A stretch of 64,000 nucleotides of DNA from Branchipolynoe longqiensis (Eukaryota > Annelida > Polychaeta > Phyllodocida > Polynoidae), in contig CM059192.1 in the NCBI GenBank assembly GCA_030323885.1, positions 66,914,977-66,978,976 on the forward strand. Reading direction: 5' to 3'. The notes below the pieces were generated by a model that saw only the letters and a program-made list of their open reading frames with translations, ran no database searches and was not told the DNA's origin. A program made the translations under genes and the position numbers. Within the stretch, counting starts at the first letter, position 1; each line of letters starts with the position of its first letter. Below, piece after piece: positions 31,927 through 43,462 of the stretch.

Positions 31927-32275
31927 TCAGACCCCAGGCCACTTCCGGTATGGTTAAACCAAACTTTCATGTGGTTATAAGGTCATCTGATACCGCACCA
32001 ACTTTTTTATATGATAAATTGTAGTATTTTGATGGGCTGCCAAAAAACGTTTGGATTAACCGATCATTTGGTTTAACTGAGCTTGGTTTAACGGGGTTAT
32101 ACTGTATATAACATAAAAAACAATAATCAAAGTGTCCACATAGATTGTATATTACATTCATAATGCACCCCCGTTTTTGCCAAAGCCAAGTCAAAGTCAA
32201 AGCCAAAGCTCGGTTAAACCAATGATCGTTTAATCCAAACAAATTTCTAAGGTCCCTTCAAGTTTGGTTTAACCA
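31927..32275. mobile_element. MITE M2
   Basis: It runs from CAGACCCCAGGCCACTTCC and ATGGTTAAACCAAAC to CAAGTTTGGTTTAACC, with TTTGGTTTAACTGAGC and GGGGTTATACTGTATA in the middle. The left part matches 21230-21390 and the right part matches 15466-15683. Confidence 0.82.
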
Positions 32276-32723
32276 GTTAACACACCACACAGCTGCGTAC
32301 AAGCCTATGATATGTAAATAGCAGTAGGCTAGTCTAGTAATAAGATTAGAAAAATAAATACATATATACCAAGAAAATCCAAAAAAACTAACATAGGCTA
32401 TTAACCATACCAACCAATTATCTATCTGCTACTGAAATGCAGGCAATCAAATACCTTATCAGCAGCTACTGTGTGGTAAGATAACACCAACACTACAACT
32501 GGCCAGCATTGAAAACAAACCTGGGTACCCAGGCTTATATGCTATGGACAGTATAAATACAGCCTCAATTTTTAAAAAAACACAAAAAAACAGGGTTATA
32601 CTGTAATAGGATTTGGGTGTTAGTTGGGGTATTTTTGTGTTAGTAAGTCAGATATGTCATACATGAAATAATATCCCACTGTACATGTACACATTTCCCA
32701 CTTCTCTGCTTACTGGGTCCTGG
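32276..32723. other. No feature recognised
   Basis: AT-rich. A stray M2-like GGGTTATACTGTA lies at 32593. CTGGGTACCCAGGCTTATATG near 32521 is mirrored at about 38265-38300, hinting at another uncharacterised repeat. Confidence 0.5.
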
Positions 32724-33036
32724 CACCGGGAGCGGTGGTCTAATCAGCAGAGCGCGGGGGCCGCGTGCGGAAGGTCGGGAGTTCGGTTCCCGCTCGAGTC
32801 AAACCAATGACTTTAAAATTGATACTTGTCGCTTCCTAGCCTGGCACTCGGCATTAACAGAATAGGGCAAGGACTGGTTAGCTCAGTGTGAAGATAATGT
32901 GACCGAGTGGGATATCAGGTAATGGTGCCGGCGGCCTGCTTTCCCAGTAGGGCAGCACTATAAAGTTGCCATTAGTGCGTATCCGTCCTGATATGACCTT
33001 CGATGGTGCTACGACGTAAATCAACAAAAACAAACA
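32724..33036 (+). mobile_element. SINE, full length, mosaic head and tail
   Basis: It has an A-type head CACCGGGAGCGGTGGTC but the tail AAATCAACAAAAACAAAC, which is closer to subfamily B. Confidence 0.88.
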
Positions 33037-33705
33037 TACTGGGTGCTGGCACCGTGGATAGTAGACCTTAATTGGCTGCAGAGCAATACCTGTAACTTGG
33101 CTCTAATTTGGCAGCAAAGTCAAAACGATGCAGTGTTTGGCTGAGTGCAATATGTCAACGGTCAAATAAACTGGCTCGGTTCGACCTGAAGCAACTTTCC
33201 TAGCCACATTTACAGGCATGCTTATCATAAGCATAATGTTTAAATTAATTTGTTTTTAAAGTTTCTTTTGTATTTCTAGATATGCCCTATGTTAGACATG
33301 ACCCTATTTTATAATTGTTTTAAATAAATCGTTTGATTTATTTACATCTCTAGATATAACTTAAATATAATAATAATGTATCAATTGTCTCTGAACCACT
33401 CTGATTCCCACGGTGTATATAATAATGTGTGAATGTGACTCCTAAAGTAATACATAAATATCTTAATCTTGACCTTACCTGCGTTCCGATGTAGTCCTTA
33501 AAAATACTAAAAATAGTCTTTGTTTCGTATTTACATTTTCAACCATTCTTTAGCGCAGATGTGATGCTTTTATTTGATTTTTTAAAGGATTTAAGGCTAT
33601 TTATTATTGATACATTTCGGATATTTCGGCATGGTGTTTGAAGATGCTTATTGGAAATATAAGTCTTTTATATATTTTAAATCTTTTTAAAATACATTTT
33701 TAGAC
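33037..33705. other. No feature recognised
   Basis: AT-rich, with TCTAGATAT words twice. No gene. Confidence 0.5.
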
Positions 33706-33765
33706 ACCATATCCACGCCTACCTGTCCATGTTGCTCTTTGCCTCAGAGGTCACAGCACACTACT
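33706..33765 (-). mobile_element. Second SINE-like family, fragment
   Basis: CCACGCCTACCTGTCCATG and GCCTCAGAGGTCACAGCAC match the reversed 5' part of the family seen at 5701 and 16965. Confidence 0.65.
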
Positions 33766-34195
33766 CACAATGTTAATAATAGGGCAATTGTTCTTCAATT
33801 CACACACTCACACAATAGGCATACAAGAAAGAGGCAAGGGTTAATTTTTATTTTTATAATATTTTTTATTTAATAAAAGTAATCTGGGCCGACATATCGG
33901 CGTAGCAGCGCGTAGAGGACTAGGTGCAGGGACCCGGATGTCCTAAGCAATTGAGGTCAGATCAGTTCTGCTCATGTAATAGATATGAAAGCACGTCTTG
34001 GTGAGATGGCAGCCGGTACAGCGCTCATACCCCTGTACAGTGGGTGGGAGGGTGGGTGATCGAAGTGTAGTCACGAGCAGCCAGCGAAGGATTGATGACC
34101 TAGGTGGACTGAGATTCAGCAGGAAAGTTAAAATTAGAACAGCGGGGTCGCGTGCAAATTACCCATGTTAGCCTGCAGCCAACATGTTTCATGTG
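33766..34195. other. No feature recognised
   Basis: No supported frame or repeat. Confidence 0.5.
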
Positions 34196-34530
34196 CTAGA
34201 CCAGACGGGATGGCCGAATGAGTTGAGCATCCGTCTTCTGATTTGGGAGATTGGGGGATCTGAACCCATGGGTTCGTGGGTTTGAAAACCCTGGTCGAAT
34301 GGTGGAATGACTTCCTAGCCTGGTGCTTGGCACTATTAGGATAGGGCAAGGACCGGTTGACTCAGTGTCAGGATAATGTGACTAAGTGGGATATCAGTTC
34401 ATGGTGCTGCCAGTCTGATTTTCCAGTGGGGCATCACTGTGAAGTCACCATGAGTGCACACTGTCACAAGTCAGTGCTCATCCTGATATGACCTTAGATG
34501 TTGCTAGGACGTAAACCAGCAACAAACAAC
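34196..34530 (+). mobile_element. SINE, subfamily B
   Basis: Head CCAGACGGGATGGCCGAATG, body with GGATAGGGCAAGGACCGG, and tail GTAAACCAGCAACAAACAAC. Its head carries a small internal duplication (GAACCCATGGGTTCGTGGG). Confidence 0.88.
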
Positions 34531-35174
34531 ATCCATGTGCTAAGACGCGATCACTGCTCTGAAGTGTAGGATGTGGCTGGGGTGTGATTTTATTATGCGG
34601 GGTTCTGTCCGAATCGGCGCATAACTTCAAAATTGTGCTTGAGCCGACGCGCCACCCCGTGTGTGCGTCCCGAACTAGCTCACGTCTCATTGCACACTGC
34701 GCCGCCCATAGTCCCCATTTGGTGCAGTAGTTTCTGACCAACACGCTCAAAATTACCACCACCACCCACCCTCTTAAGATAGAGCTCGTCTTGGGGCTCC
34801 TCGACAGGCGCATCCCGGATTCCATTCAAGTCGGCCACCCTTGACCTAGATACCATTGATTAATATTAAACGAACAAAAGAGATGAACACAACAGACACT
34901 CAAATTTGCTAATTAAATAAAGACATTTTCCACCCACAAACACATGACTGTGTTGGCTCCTTCTGTCTGAATAGTGCGGGGTAGGTAAGTTCTTCCACAA
35001 TAAACACAAATAAATAAATAAAACATATTGTCGATGAAGCCTTGTAATTCACCATGCATCATGATTGTATCTAGATTGCCCCTCCCTCTGACTGGTTTTT
35101 TTCTGCATATATTCCTATTTTCCGACGTAATTTTTAACTGCGTAAGAAGACCAGCATTATTATCATAAAGCAAT
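34531..35174. other. Unassigned
   Basis: 34560-34820 is GC-richer than its neighbours and open on the minus strand for about 115 codons. The translated frame runs into SINE sequence and shows no domain I know. Confidence 0.45.
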
Positions 35175-35445
35175 CATGGGTTCGATCTCCGACTGAGTCA
35201 AACTGAAGATTTACCAAATTCATATTTGTCACCCAACATTATACTAGTAGAACATAATGGTTGGTTGGCTCAATGCCAGGATAATAACATGACTGAGTGG
35301 CATATTAGACCTTGATACCAGTGGTATGGTATTTCAGTCGAGAAGTACTATTCAGGAGCCTTGTCTCAAGTCAGCACCTTTCAGGTCAGCACCATCCATG
35401 TCCTGATATGACCTCAGATGTTGCTGGTGCGTAAGCCCCAATTAC
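35175..35445 (+). mobile_element. SINE, strongly diverged
   Basis: TCGATCTCCGACTGAGTC, GGTTGGCTCAATGCCAGG, TGACTGAGTGGCATATTAG and GATATGACCTCAGATGTTGC follow the SINE order with many changes and an internal deletion. Confidence 0.7.
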
Positions 35446-35584
35446 TCCCTGAGATGAGAGGCTTTAGGCAGACTAACCGGATGGCAACTGACTGGTCTCA
35501 GGTCAGTCGACTCTAATAGGCGATTTCTACTGAGCATGCGCTCTCAACTGAAACTCAGATCATAGGTCAATTCTGAGAATTTGT

Positions 35585-35785
35585 TGTTTGTTGTTGTTTT
35601 ACGTCATAGCCACATCTAAGGTCATATCAGTACAGGTACCGACTTGTGACAGTGCACATTGATGGTGATTTTATAGTGCTCCCTCACTGGGAAATCAGAC
35701 CACCATCACCATGACCTGATATCCCACTCAGTCACATTATCCTGACACTGAGCTAACCAGTACTTGCCCTATCCTATTAAGTTGG
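35585..35785 (-). mobile_element. SINE, 3' two thirds, subfamily B tail
   Basis: The reversed tail TTGTTGTTGTTTTACGTC and body continue to GCCCTATCCTATTAA. The head is missing. Confidence 0.82.
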
Positions 35786-36240
35786 TCCAACTCTGGGAGT
35801 GAATGTTAATCTAAGTCCAGGTCTTCCAGATGGACACGTAGAGGTCAAATAGGTTGAGAGGAAGTTACCTCACAATAATGGATTTAATAAACGGGCACTG
35901 AATAGAGGACTCCAACTTTGTAGAATGTGCTATTAGATTTAGTATTTCTTTTCCATTTTGCTGTAGTTTTGTGCTTTGGATTCCATCGGATGCATTAGTT
36001 CTGGAGTTCCACACAAAACACAAGTTCTTCCCACTGCCAGAAGAGGGCGCGTCGGTGGCGGAAGTTGTCTGTTGGCAGCAGAATGTACCCGTCATCCACT
36101 ACCAGCGAAAAGTCCCAGGAGTCAGAGGATTCTCGGTGCAATTCTCTGTCTCCCCCAAATTAGCTGCAATGTTTGTTTGCCAAATGTTTGGCAGAGTGTA
36201 ATTCAAATAAGCAGGTCATTTATGCCATGCACAAACTGGA
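35786..36240. other. Unassigned; short open frame 35971-36201
   Basis: A 76-codon plus-strand frame starts MLWIPSDALVLEF and contains HTKHKFFPLPEEG and RGFSVQF. Its composition looks more protein-like than the repeat frames around it, but I recognise no domain. An overlapping frame of similar length exists one base away, which weakens the case for coding. Confidence 0.25.
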
Positions 36241-36242
36241 CC

Positions 36243-36310
36243 GATTAAAGTTGTATAGTCCGATGGTTTGGACTTCATGCTATATTTTGATATACATATA
36301 TGTGATGTAT
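36243..36310. mobile_element. MITE M1, terminal fragment
   Basis: TTAAAGTTGTATAGTCCGAT followed by unrelated sequence. Confidence 0.6.
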
Positions 36311-36505
36311 AATGCATTATTCGAGTATGAAAATACGGAAGGGAATTGTTTCAAATTATTGATATTAATTGATATTACTGATGTTATTGATAGTACTGAC
36401 ACTTACACTCCGTAAGACTCTACACTTGACAGGTGGCGCCACCTGTGGCCCACCTCGCCTCCAACGGGTGTCAAAAAGTGTCAGTCGCACCAGAGGATAT
36501 ATACA

Positions 36506-36517
36506 TATGTGTATGTA

Positions 36518-36566
<49 letters not shown>
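36506..36566. repeat. TA then GT microsatellite
   Basis: (TA)n with ATGTATATATG variants, then (GT)n. Confidence 0.95.
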
Positions 36567-36615
36567 AATAGGTTCATTGTTGCACTCGTCTACGTTTGTT
36601 TGAAATAACTTTATC

Positions 36616-36968
36616 TTAAAGCTTCATTGAAAACATCAAATTAAAAAAAAAAAAAAAATTATCTAGATTTCATTCTACATATCTAAATTAGATATTGGTG
36701 CACTTATTAAACATTTGTCATCACCTAGAAGGGAATACTGACTAAATTTAATAGAACCTGCTACTGCAGAAGCCTATGGTGTCAGAGTTTTGGTGTGCTT
36801 GCCCAAATTAATCTTGCATGGTTGCACTTCAAATATCTCAAAAGTTAGTCATTTAAAATAAAATTTACTTGAAACTAGAGTTAGGTGGATTATAACGCTG
36901 AATCTACTAATACTATATTTATCTCAGAAAATGACAGAACTCAAAACCGTCGGACTATGCAACTTTAA
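36616..36968. mobile_element. MITE M1, full length
   Basis: TTAAAGCTTCATTG at the left, GTCGGACTATGCAACTTTAA at the right. A 16-base A run near 36642-36657 sits where other copies read CAAAACCAAAACA. Confidence 0.87.
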
Positions 36969-36984
36969 TGGGTTAACTTCTTTA

Positions 36985-37490
36985 GATATATGTGAAGTTT
37001 TAAAAAGATGCAATATTAATTTTGGCGTGTACATCGAAATGCTGGATGGCATTGGCTGCAGCAGTGACATATTCTGTTAAATTGACTTAACATTCCATCT
37101 GTGCAACAAACAAACTTTCAATGCGTCCACCAGTATCCAATACCCCCATCACACCATACTAGTTCTCACTACGTTCTGGAAAATGTTGCTGAACGGACTC
37201 AAACTGTGTGCGAACGGAATGGATGTCGTAGCAACTTTTTACAGTCTGTTTACGAACAGAATGAACGGGCTAGAATGGAATGGTGCTCCAGAACTTTGAG
37301 CATGCCCACAATTTTCTTGCTGCTACGTTCTATGCCGACCACAGCCCGTTTTAGAATGGAGTCGGGTGGTTTGAGAACTAGTTTGGTGTGATGGGCGTGT
37401 AAGTTGGATATGTAAGATTAAATTTGACTAAGATAAAATTTGACTAACTACTTTGAAATTGAAAATTTGATCCTTTCATCAGACTTCGTT
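36985..37490. mobile_element. MITE M1, interrupted by E6
   Basis: Reversed M1 words TTCTGTTAAATTGACTTAAC and CCAGTATCCA precede the insert. AAGTTGGATATGTAAGATTA and TTGAAAATTTGATCC follow it. Without 37141-37404 the M1 phrase is continuous. Confidence 0.75.
37141..37404. mobile_element. TIR element E6 (GAACGGAATG-word family)
   Basis: CCATCACACCATACTAGTTC is mirrored by GAACTAGTTTGGTGTGATGG. The interior repeats GAACGG, GAATGGAATGG and CGTTCTGG words on both strands. It lies within an M1 copy. A plus-strand open frame of 96 codons across it is incidental. Confidence 0.8.
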
Positions 37491-37492
37491 GG

Positions 37493-37760
37493 TTTAAAGC
37501 ATCAAATTTTCGAAACCAAAACAATTATCTACATTTGATCCTACATACCCAACTTAGATAAGACACTGGTGGACTTATTAAACATTTCTTGCAGCATTTT
37601 CGCAATAAGTAAATTGAATAGAAGCAGTCACTACTGAAGCCTATGGTGTCAGGATTTTTACCTGCTTGCCAACATTAATTTGCCATGTTTTTATTTAAAA
37701 TATCTTCAAAGGCTGCACAAATTCACTCATGATACTGGAATTGCTTTGACAAGTTTAATT
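37493..37760. mobile_element. MITE M1, right end missing
   Basis: TTTAAAGCATCAAATTTTCG onward follows M1 to AATATCTTCAAAGG. Confidence 0.75.
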
Positions 37761-37776
37761 CACAGCTTAAACTTGC

Positions 37777-38130
37777 ATAGTCCGATGGTTTAGAATTTCT
37801 GTATTTTTTTCTGAGATAAATATATTAGATCGATCACTAGTATCTACTTTACATTAGTTCAAAGTTACTTTTATTCTAAGTGGTACACTTTTGAGATATT
37901 TTGAGTGCAAACATGGAAAATTAGTTTTGGCAAGCTTGCTAAAACTCTAACACCATAGACTTCTGCAGTAACCTGGTAACAGGTTCTGTTAAATTGACTC
38001 AGTATTGCCTTCTCCGCAGAAACAAATGCCTAATAAGTGCATCAGTATCTAAGTTAGATATGTCAAATCAAATCTAGATAATTGGTTTGGTTTTGAAAAT
38101 TTGATATTTCATCGGGCTATGCAGCTTTAA
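37777..38130. mobile_element. MITE M1, full length, reversed orientation
   Basis: It begins TTAAACTTGCATAGTCCGAT and ends GGCTATGCAGCTTTAA. The inner words are in reverse order compared with 30457. Confidence 0.88.
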
Positions 38131-38462
38131 TCATGACCAGCATCAAATACTCTATCTGGTTCTTCTCACATGATTTACCTTTAGCGGATTAAAGGAAAGG
38201 AAAAAAAGAAAATTTAATCTTAAAATTAACATTTTTTATTGAGCCTGTGTTTATACTGTCCATAGCATATAAGCTCGAGTACTCGGGCTTGTTTTCAATG
38301 CTGGCAAGCTGTAGCGGTGGAGTTATCTTATCACAGAGTAGGTGATGAGCTGTTTGATTGTCTGTATTACATTGCTGTGCTTCTGGTACATGTCACGTGA
38401 TATGTTGTTAGATATATGTTGTGTGTAATTGCTCAGGAAAGATAAAACAACACATTGAGTAT
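38131..38462. other. No feature recognised
   Basis: Contains the mirror of a phrase at about 32521-32560 (CATAGCATATAAGC, ACTCGGGCTTGTTTTCAATG). Otherwise blank. Confidence 0.5.
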
Positions 38463-38580
38463 ACAGGATGGCCAAATGAGGTGAACACCCGGCTCCTGAT
38501 TTTGTAGGTCGTGGGATTCGAACCCTCGGTTTCGAACCCAGGCCGAGTCAACTCAATGACTTAAGAATTGATACTTGTGA
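38463..38580 (+). mobile_element. SINE, subfamily B head only
   Basis: Head AGGATGGCCAAATGAGGTGA, duplicated GATTCGAACCC words and ATTGATACTTGTGAG, then switches directly into a reversed SINE. Confidence 0.8.
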
Positions 38581-38582
38581 GT

Positions 38583-38905
38583 ACCTACATTTTACGTCCT
38601 TGCAACACCTAAGGTCATATCAGGATGAGTACCGACTTGTGACAGTGAGCACTCATGGCGACTTTATAGTGCTGCCCCACTGGGAGATCAGGCTGCCGGT
38701 ACCATGACCCGATATCTCACTCAGTCATATTATCCTGTTGTTGAGCTAACCAGTATTTACACTATCCTAGTAATGTCAAGCACCATGCTAGATAGCAACA
38801 AGTATCAAATTTGGTAAGTCATTGGTTTGACGCGGCCTGGTTTCGAACTCCCAACCTTCCGCATGGGAAGCCTGTGCTCTTATTAGTTTGAATGATTCGC
38901 CCACT
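38583..38905 (-). mobile_element. SINE, reversed, head-to-tail with the previous fragment
   Basis: Begins within CTACATTTTACGTCCTTGC and runs to the head (complement of GTTTCGAACTCCCAACC). The two SINEs face opposite ways and could form a long hairpin across their shared body. Confidence 0.85.
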
Positions 38906-38949
38906 TCATCTGATAGTCAAAACCAGAGTCTACCTTGCCCTACGCATGG

Positions 38950-39062
38950 CGTATTATAGGATAGCATAAAGACAGGCTGACTCAGTGTTAGGATAATGTG
39001 ACTGAGTGAAATTCTGTCTCAGTGTGCTGGTGGTGTCCCAATGGGGCAACACTGTAAAGTCG
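38950..39062 (+). mobile_element. SINE, middle fragment
   Basis: GCGTATTATAGGATAGC through GGGGCAACACTGTAAAGTCG. Confidence 0.75.
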
Positions 39063-39182
39063 TCATAGGTGTACATCATCAATGACATGCAGTTGGAAAC
39101 ATGACATCCCTGCATTGCATGACTCTTCGCCGGAACTCCCCCCCCCCCCCTCCTCACAAACCGGAAGTTTTAAGTACCAAAA

Positions 39183-39352
39183 AGGGAAGGATAATGTAAC
39201 TGATTGGGATATCAGGATATGGTGCTGGCGGCCTAATTTCCCAGTGGGGCAACAGTAAAAAGTCGCCATGAGTGCTCACTCTCACAAGTCAGTGCCCGTC
39301 CTGATATGACCTGAGATGTTGCCAGGACGTAAAACTCCAACAACCAACCAAT
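39183..39352 (+). mobile_element. SINE, 3' half, subfamily A tail
   Basis: Starts AAGGGAAGGATAATGTAAC and ends AAAACTCCAACAACCAACC. A run of about 11 C at 39139 separates it from the preceding fragment. Confidence 0.82.
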
Positions 39353-40138
39353 CTTGGCTAGTCGGCTTTAGTTGAAGTCAGGCATGCATTAGATGTACTC
39401 CTAATTAATTATGCACAGTTCACGTTAAATCGCAAAATCATAGGATCCCCCAAAATGCCAACATAACGGGATTATTTATTTGTTCTGCGGTTACATCGGC
39501 TTTTAATTTTTTTTTTTTTACTCACAACATAAGTTGTGATGCGCTACAAGGAAGGAAGATAAGGCGTGGGTGGAGAAAAGGCACTTTATTGAGAAATGCC
39601 AGGATATATATATATATATATGTACAGGATAATGCAGGTAATGAGAATATAAGGTCAATCAGGATAATGTCAGAGTAAGGTCATATAATGTTATGCACAG
39701 GACAATAAGCAAGAATAAGAGAAATAGCTCAGAGGGAGCCTATGAGCTAGTGAGTCTGTGAGGTGGAGCCGAGGAGCCCTCCACCCTAGGAAGAGGAAAG
39801 GAGTGGATAGGGATGGTGGGTGGGGAAAAATATCGGAGAAGAGCAGCGTGAGGAGCAGCGTGAGGAGGCGGGAGGGCGAGTGGCTTGAAGCGGCCAGGCG
39901 GACTGGTTATAAGGGAAGAAGCGCGGGAGATGATGTAAGAAGGGGGGGGGGGGGGTCTCCTCCCCTGTCTCGCATCAACCGCAATGCAAGCATTACGACC
40001 AATTATAAACGCCGTGATGTAATGGTTAGTTTGTTTGACCAGTCTGTAGGGGGCTGTCTGATCATTCAGTCATTGGGTCCGGCTTAGGTAAAATAATGAA
40101 TCATCAGCTGGTGAAGAAATAATATCCACTTATCCACT
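39353..40138. other. Unassigned; purine-rich block
   Basis: 39540-39960 is G/A-rich with TTTATTGAG, (TA)n at 39606-39621 and a repeated AGCAGCGTGAGG. The open frame across 39758-40087 has arginine-rich low-complexity content. A G-run lies at 39942-39955. Possible LTR-like repeat related to 8370-8760, not proven. Confidence 0.4.
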
Positions 40139-40470
40139 ACCGGGCGCGGTGGCCGAATCGGTAGAGCGCAGGGCTCATGTGCGGGAGATCGGGAGTTCGA
40201 TTGCTGGTCGAGTCAAACCAATGACTTAAAAATCTGTACTTGTCGCTTCCTATCTTGGCACTCTGCATTAAGAGGATATGGCGCAGACTGGTTAGCTCAG
40301 TGTCAGGATAATGTGACTAAATGGGATATCGAGTCATGGTGCTGGTGGCCTGATTTCCGAGTGGGGCAGCACGATTAAGTCGCTTTGAGTGTGCACTGTC
40401 ACAAGTCGGTACCCGTCCTGATGTGTCCTTAGGTGTTGCCAGGATGTAAAACTCATACAACCAACCAACT
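40138..40470 (+). mobile_element. SINE, full length, subfamily A
   Basis: Head CGGGCGCGGTGGCCGAATCG, complete body and tail AAAACTCATACAACCAACC. Confidence 0.92.
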
Positions 40471-40689
40471 TATCCACTACTGATGGGGTGGGCTAAGAGG
40501 TCCTGCACAATTATCAACATTTTCACAAGTGTACAAAACATATACTTTTTCATGACTCACCCCGCCCCCCCCCCTCCCCTCCACCAAAGTGTACACATTT
40601 TCTTTTGATATTATACAATTGATTTTTTTTAAATCCGAAATATGATACCGAGTTCCGATATGAATAGAATCATGAAAACCTGAATGTGC

Positions 40690-41012
40690 TGATTGTTGTT
40701 GGAGTTCTGGCAACATCTAAGGTCATATCAGGACGGGTATCGACTTATAAAAGTGCACACTCATGGCTACTTTATAATGCTTCCCCACTGGGAGACCATG
40801 CCACCAAAATCATGACCCGATATCCCACTCACTCACAATATCCTGACACTGAGCCAACCAGTCCTTGCTCTATCCTAATAATGCCAAGTGCCTGGCCAGG
40901 AAGCAACAAGTATCAATTTCAAGTCACTGGTTTGACTCGACCAGGGTTCGAATCCCACAATCTACCGAAACGGGAGACGGACGTTCAGCCCATTCGGCCA
41001 TTGCGTCTGGTA
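40690..41012 (-). mobile_element. SINE, full length, mosaic
   Basis: The tail is A-like (GTTGTTGGAGTTCTGG), while the head reads as subfamily B (complement of GGGTTCGAATCCCACAATC, with CATTCGGCCATTGCGTC). Confidence 0.88.
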
Positions 41013-41221
41013 AACCTGAATGTGTTTGTGTTCTTACATGTACAACACGGTGGGTCTCAGACAAATGCGTCAGATCATGCAGCTTTAATTCGACCGACTT
41101 TAAAAAGAAAATCATTTTATAGAATCGTATGGTGGGTCTAAACCCCCCCCCCCCTCCACCCCACCCCTATCCTCAACATACGGTGTGCATGCTTGTAAAA
41201 GTGTTGTTAATTAGATAGGCT

Positions 41222-41495
41222 TGTTGTTGTTTTACGTCCTAGCAACATTTAAGGTCATATCAGGACGGGTACCAACTTGTGACAGTGCGCACTCATGGCG
41301 ATTTTATAGTGCTGCCCCCCTGGGAAACCAGGCTGCCAGCACCATGACCTGATATCCCACTCAGTCACATTATCCTGACACCAGGACACTGAGCCAATCC
41401 GTCCTTGCCCTATCTTAATAATTCCGAGCGCTAGGCTAGGAAGCGACAAGTATAAATTTGATAAGTCATTGGTTTGACTCGACCAGGATTGGAAT
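41222..41495 (-). mobile_element. SINE, head truncated, subfamily B tail
   Basis: TTGTTGTTTTACGTCCTAGC to GTTTGACTCGACCAGG. It has a short internal duplication of the CCTGACACC/GGACACTGAG step near 41380-41392. Confidence 0.85.
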
Positions 41496-41736
41496 AAAGA
41501 CCCCATACCTAATATAAGCTATAAGCCTCATTAGGACGCTTAAGGCACCTTCACATTTCCACCAGAGGGGTCAGGGGTCATATGTGTGTGACCAGTCATT
41601 GAAAATGCCCGGCAGGGTTGTGATAATTTTCAAAATTGTATTGTCTATTCCCTTTAAAAATAATGTATTTTTCTTCCTCCCAAAAATCATTTCACTGGTT
41701 TCCTTTCATGACGTCATATAAAATAGTGGTTGCCTA
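41496..41736. other. No feature recognised
   Basis: No repeat or gene visible. Confidence 0.5.
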
Positions 41737-42632
41737 TTAAAGTTACATAACCCGATGAAAGGATCATATAATATGACTTACCTAGATCTGATCCGACATA
41801 TATCCAAGAATGGATACTGGTGCACTCATTAAGGCCCTTTCACACATCACCAGATTGGGGTACCGAGTAGAAAACGGACACTGTCCGGTGAAATACGTCA
41901 ATGTCTGTTTTTTATATGGTTGGCATCCGGAATGTCCGTTATCTGTCCGGTGGTGTCTGGTGTGTGCGGTGGGAAGTTTTGAACATGCACAAAACTTGTA
42001 CCGGACACCGCTGGACGGTTGGTGTCCATTTTAATTCCGTTTAGTCCGTTTTGTTCGGTTCATGTCCGTTACCCATCTTTTACGTCTCCGGTTTGCTTCC
42101 TGCAGAGTCCGTTGATGGTGTTGCAGGAATTCGGTCATTCAGTCCATCCGTTTGTCATCCAGTTATCGCCTGGTTCTCATCTGGTTATCGTCCGGTGGCT
42201 ATCCGTTCATGTCCGTTTCATATCTATTTCATGTCCGTTTCATGTTCGTTCGTCCAGCATCCGTTGACTCGATAGCGCAACATTTCGACACATTTTGATA
42301 CCGAACACCACCGGACTAGACAATTCTTTGGCCGGTTTATGTCCGTTGCTCAATCCGGTAAGGTGTGACAGGCGCTTTAAGTACTTATTGCACTTTGGTG
42401 CTCCTGTGCTACTATGCTATGCTAAAACCAAAACACAGAAATAAACAAATCATATATCCAGCATGTTAGTACGCAGACCAACATTATTTTGCATGTTTTC
42501 ACTAGTTCAAAGTTGACGCTTTAAAATAAAAGTTTCTTCAACGCAAAGCAAGGTCGACAATAATTATCAACCTATTATTTATCCAAACAATTCTGGTGGA
42601 AACCTAAAAACCATTGGATAATACAACTTTTA
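41737..42632. mobile_element. MITE M1, interrupted by E7
   Basis: TTAAAGTTACATAACCCGAT begins it, and CCATTGGATAATACAACTTT ends it. The M1 phrase GGTGCACTCATTA is cut, then continues as AGTACTTATTG after the insert. Confidence 0.82.
41832..42376. mobile_element. TIR element E7 (CCGTTTCATG-word family), long copy
   Basis: The ends AGGCCCTTTCACACATCACC and GGTGTGACAGGCGCT are inverted. TTA is duplicated on each side (41829-41831 and 42377-42379), with the interrupted M1 as reference. The words GTCCGTTTCATG, CATCCGTT and GTCCGGTG fill the inside. At 545 bp it is over 200 bp longer than E2 and E11, mostly through added words. Confidence 0.9.
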
Positions 42633-42639
42633 AAATGCT

Positions 42640-42958
42640 TGTTTGTTGGGATTTTACATCCCAGCAACATTTAAGGTCATATCAGGATGGGCACCGACTT
42701 GCATCAGTACACACTCATGGCGACTTTATATCACTGCCCCTCTGTCAGACCAGGCAGCCAACCCGATGTCCCACTCAGTCACATTATCCTGACACTGAGC
42801 TAACCAGCCCTTCGCCTCTCCTATTAATGCTGAGCACCAGACTAGGAAGTGACAAGTATCAATTGTATAAGCCATTAGTTTGACTCGACCAGGATTCAAA
42901 CTCCCGACCATCCGCCTGGGAAGCCTGCGCTTTATCCGATTCGGCCACCAGGTCCGGT
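42640..42958 (-). mobile_element. SINE, full length, subfamily A head
   Basis: GTTTGTTGGGATTTTACATCC through the complement of the head at GGCCACCAGGTCCGG. Confidence 0.88.
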
Positions 42959-43007
42959 CAAATAGCAATGGTAGGGACAACGCACCCTCCCTCGAACCCT
43001 TCCTAAA

Positions 43008-43295
43008 CCATCGGTTTGTGGCTTCGAACCCTGCTCGAGTGAAACCAATGACTTAGAATTTGATACTTGTCGCTTCCTAGCCAGGCGCTCGGCATTAATA
43101 GGATAGGGCAAGGACTGGTTGGCTCAGTGTCAGGATAATGTGCTTGAGTGGGATATGAGGTCATGGTGCTGGTGGCCTGTTCTCCCAGTGGGGCCGCACT
43201 GTAAATTCGCCATGAGTGCGCACTGTCACAAGTCCGTACCCATCCTGATATGACCTTAGATGTTGCTAGGGCGTAAAACAACAAAGAAAGAAACA
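43008..43295 (+). mobile_element. SINE, subfamily B, head truncated
   Basis: Starts within the head at GTTTGTGGCTTCGAACCC and ends AAAACAACAAAGAAAGAAAC. Confidence 0.88.
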
Positions 43296-43462
43296 AAACC
43301 GAACCCTTCCTTTCTCCGGTGTGACTCAGTATGTGTAATCTGGTTGCATTGCTCTGTGTGCCCCTATTGAAACCCTGCTGGTCTACCCGAAACCTGAACG
43401 GAGCCCCATACAAAGAAAACCACTGTCGTTCCCACGTCATTTACTCTCACTGTGAAAAGAAG

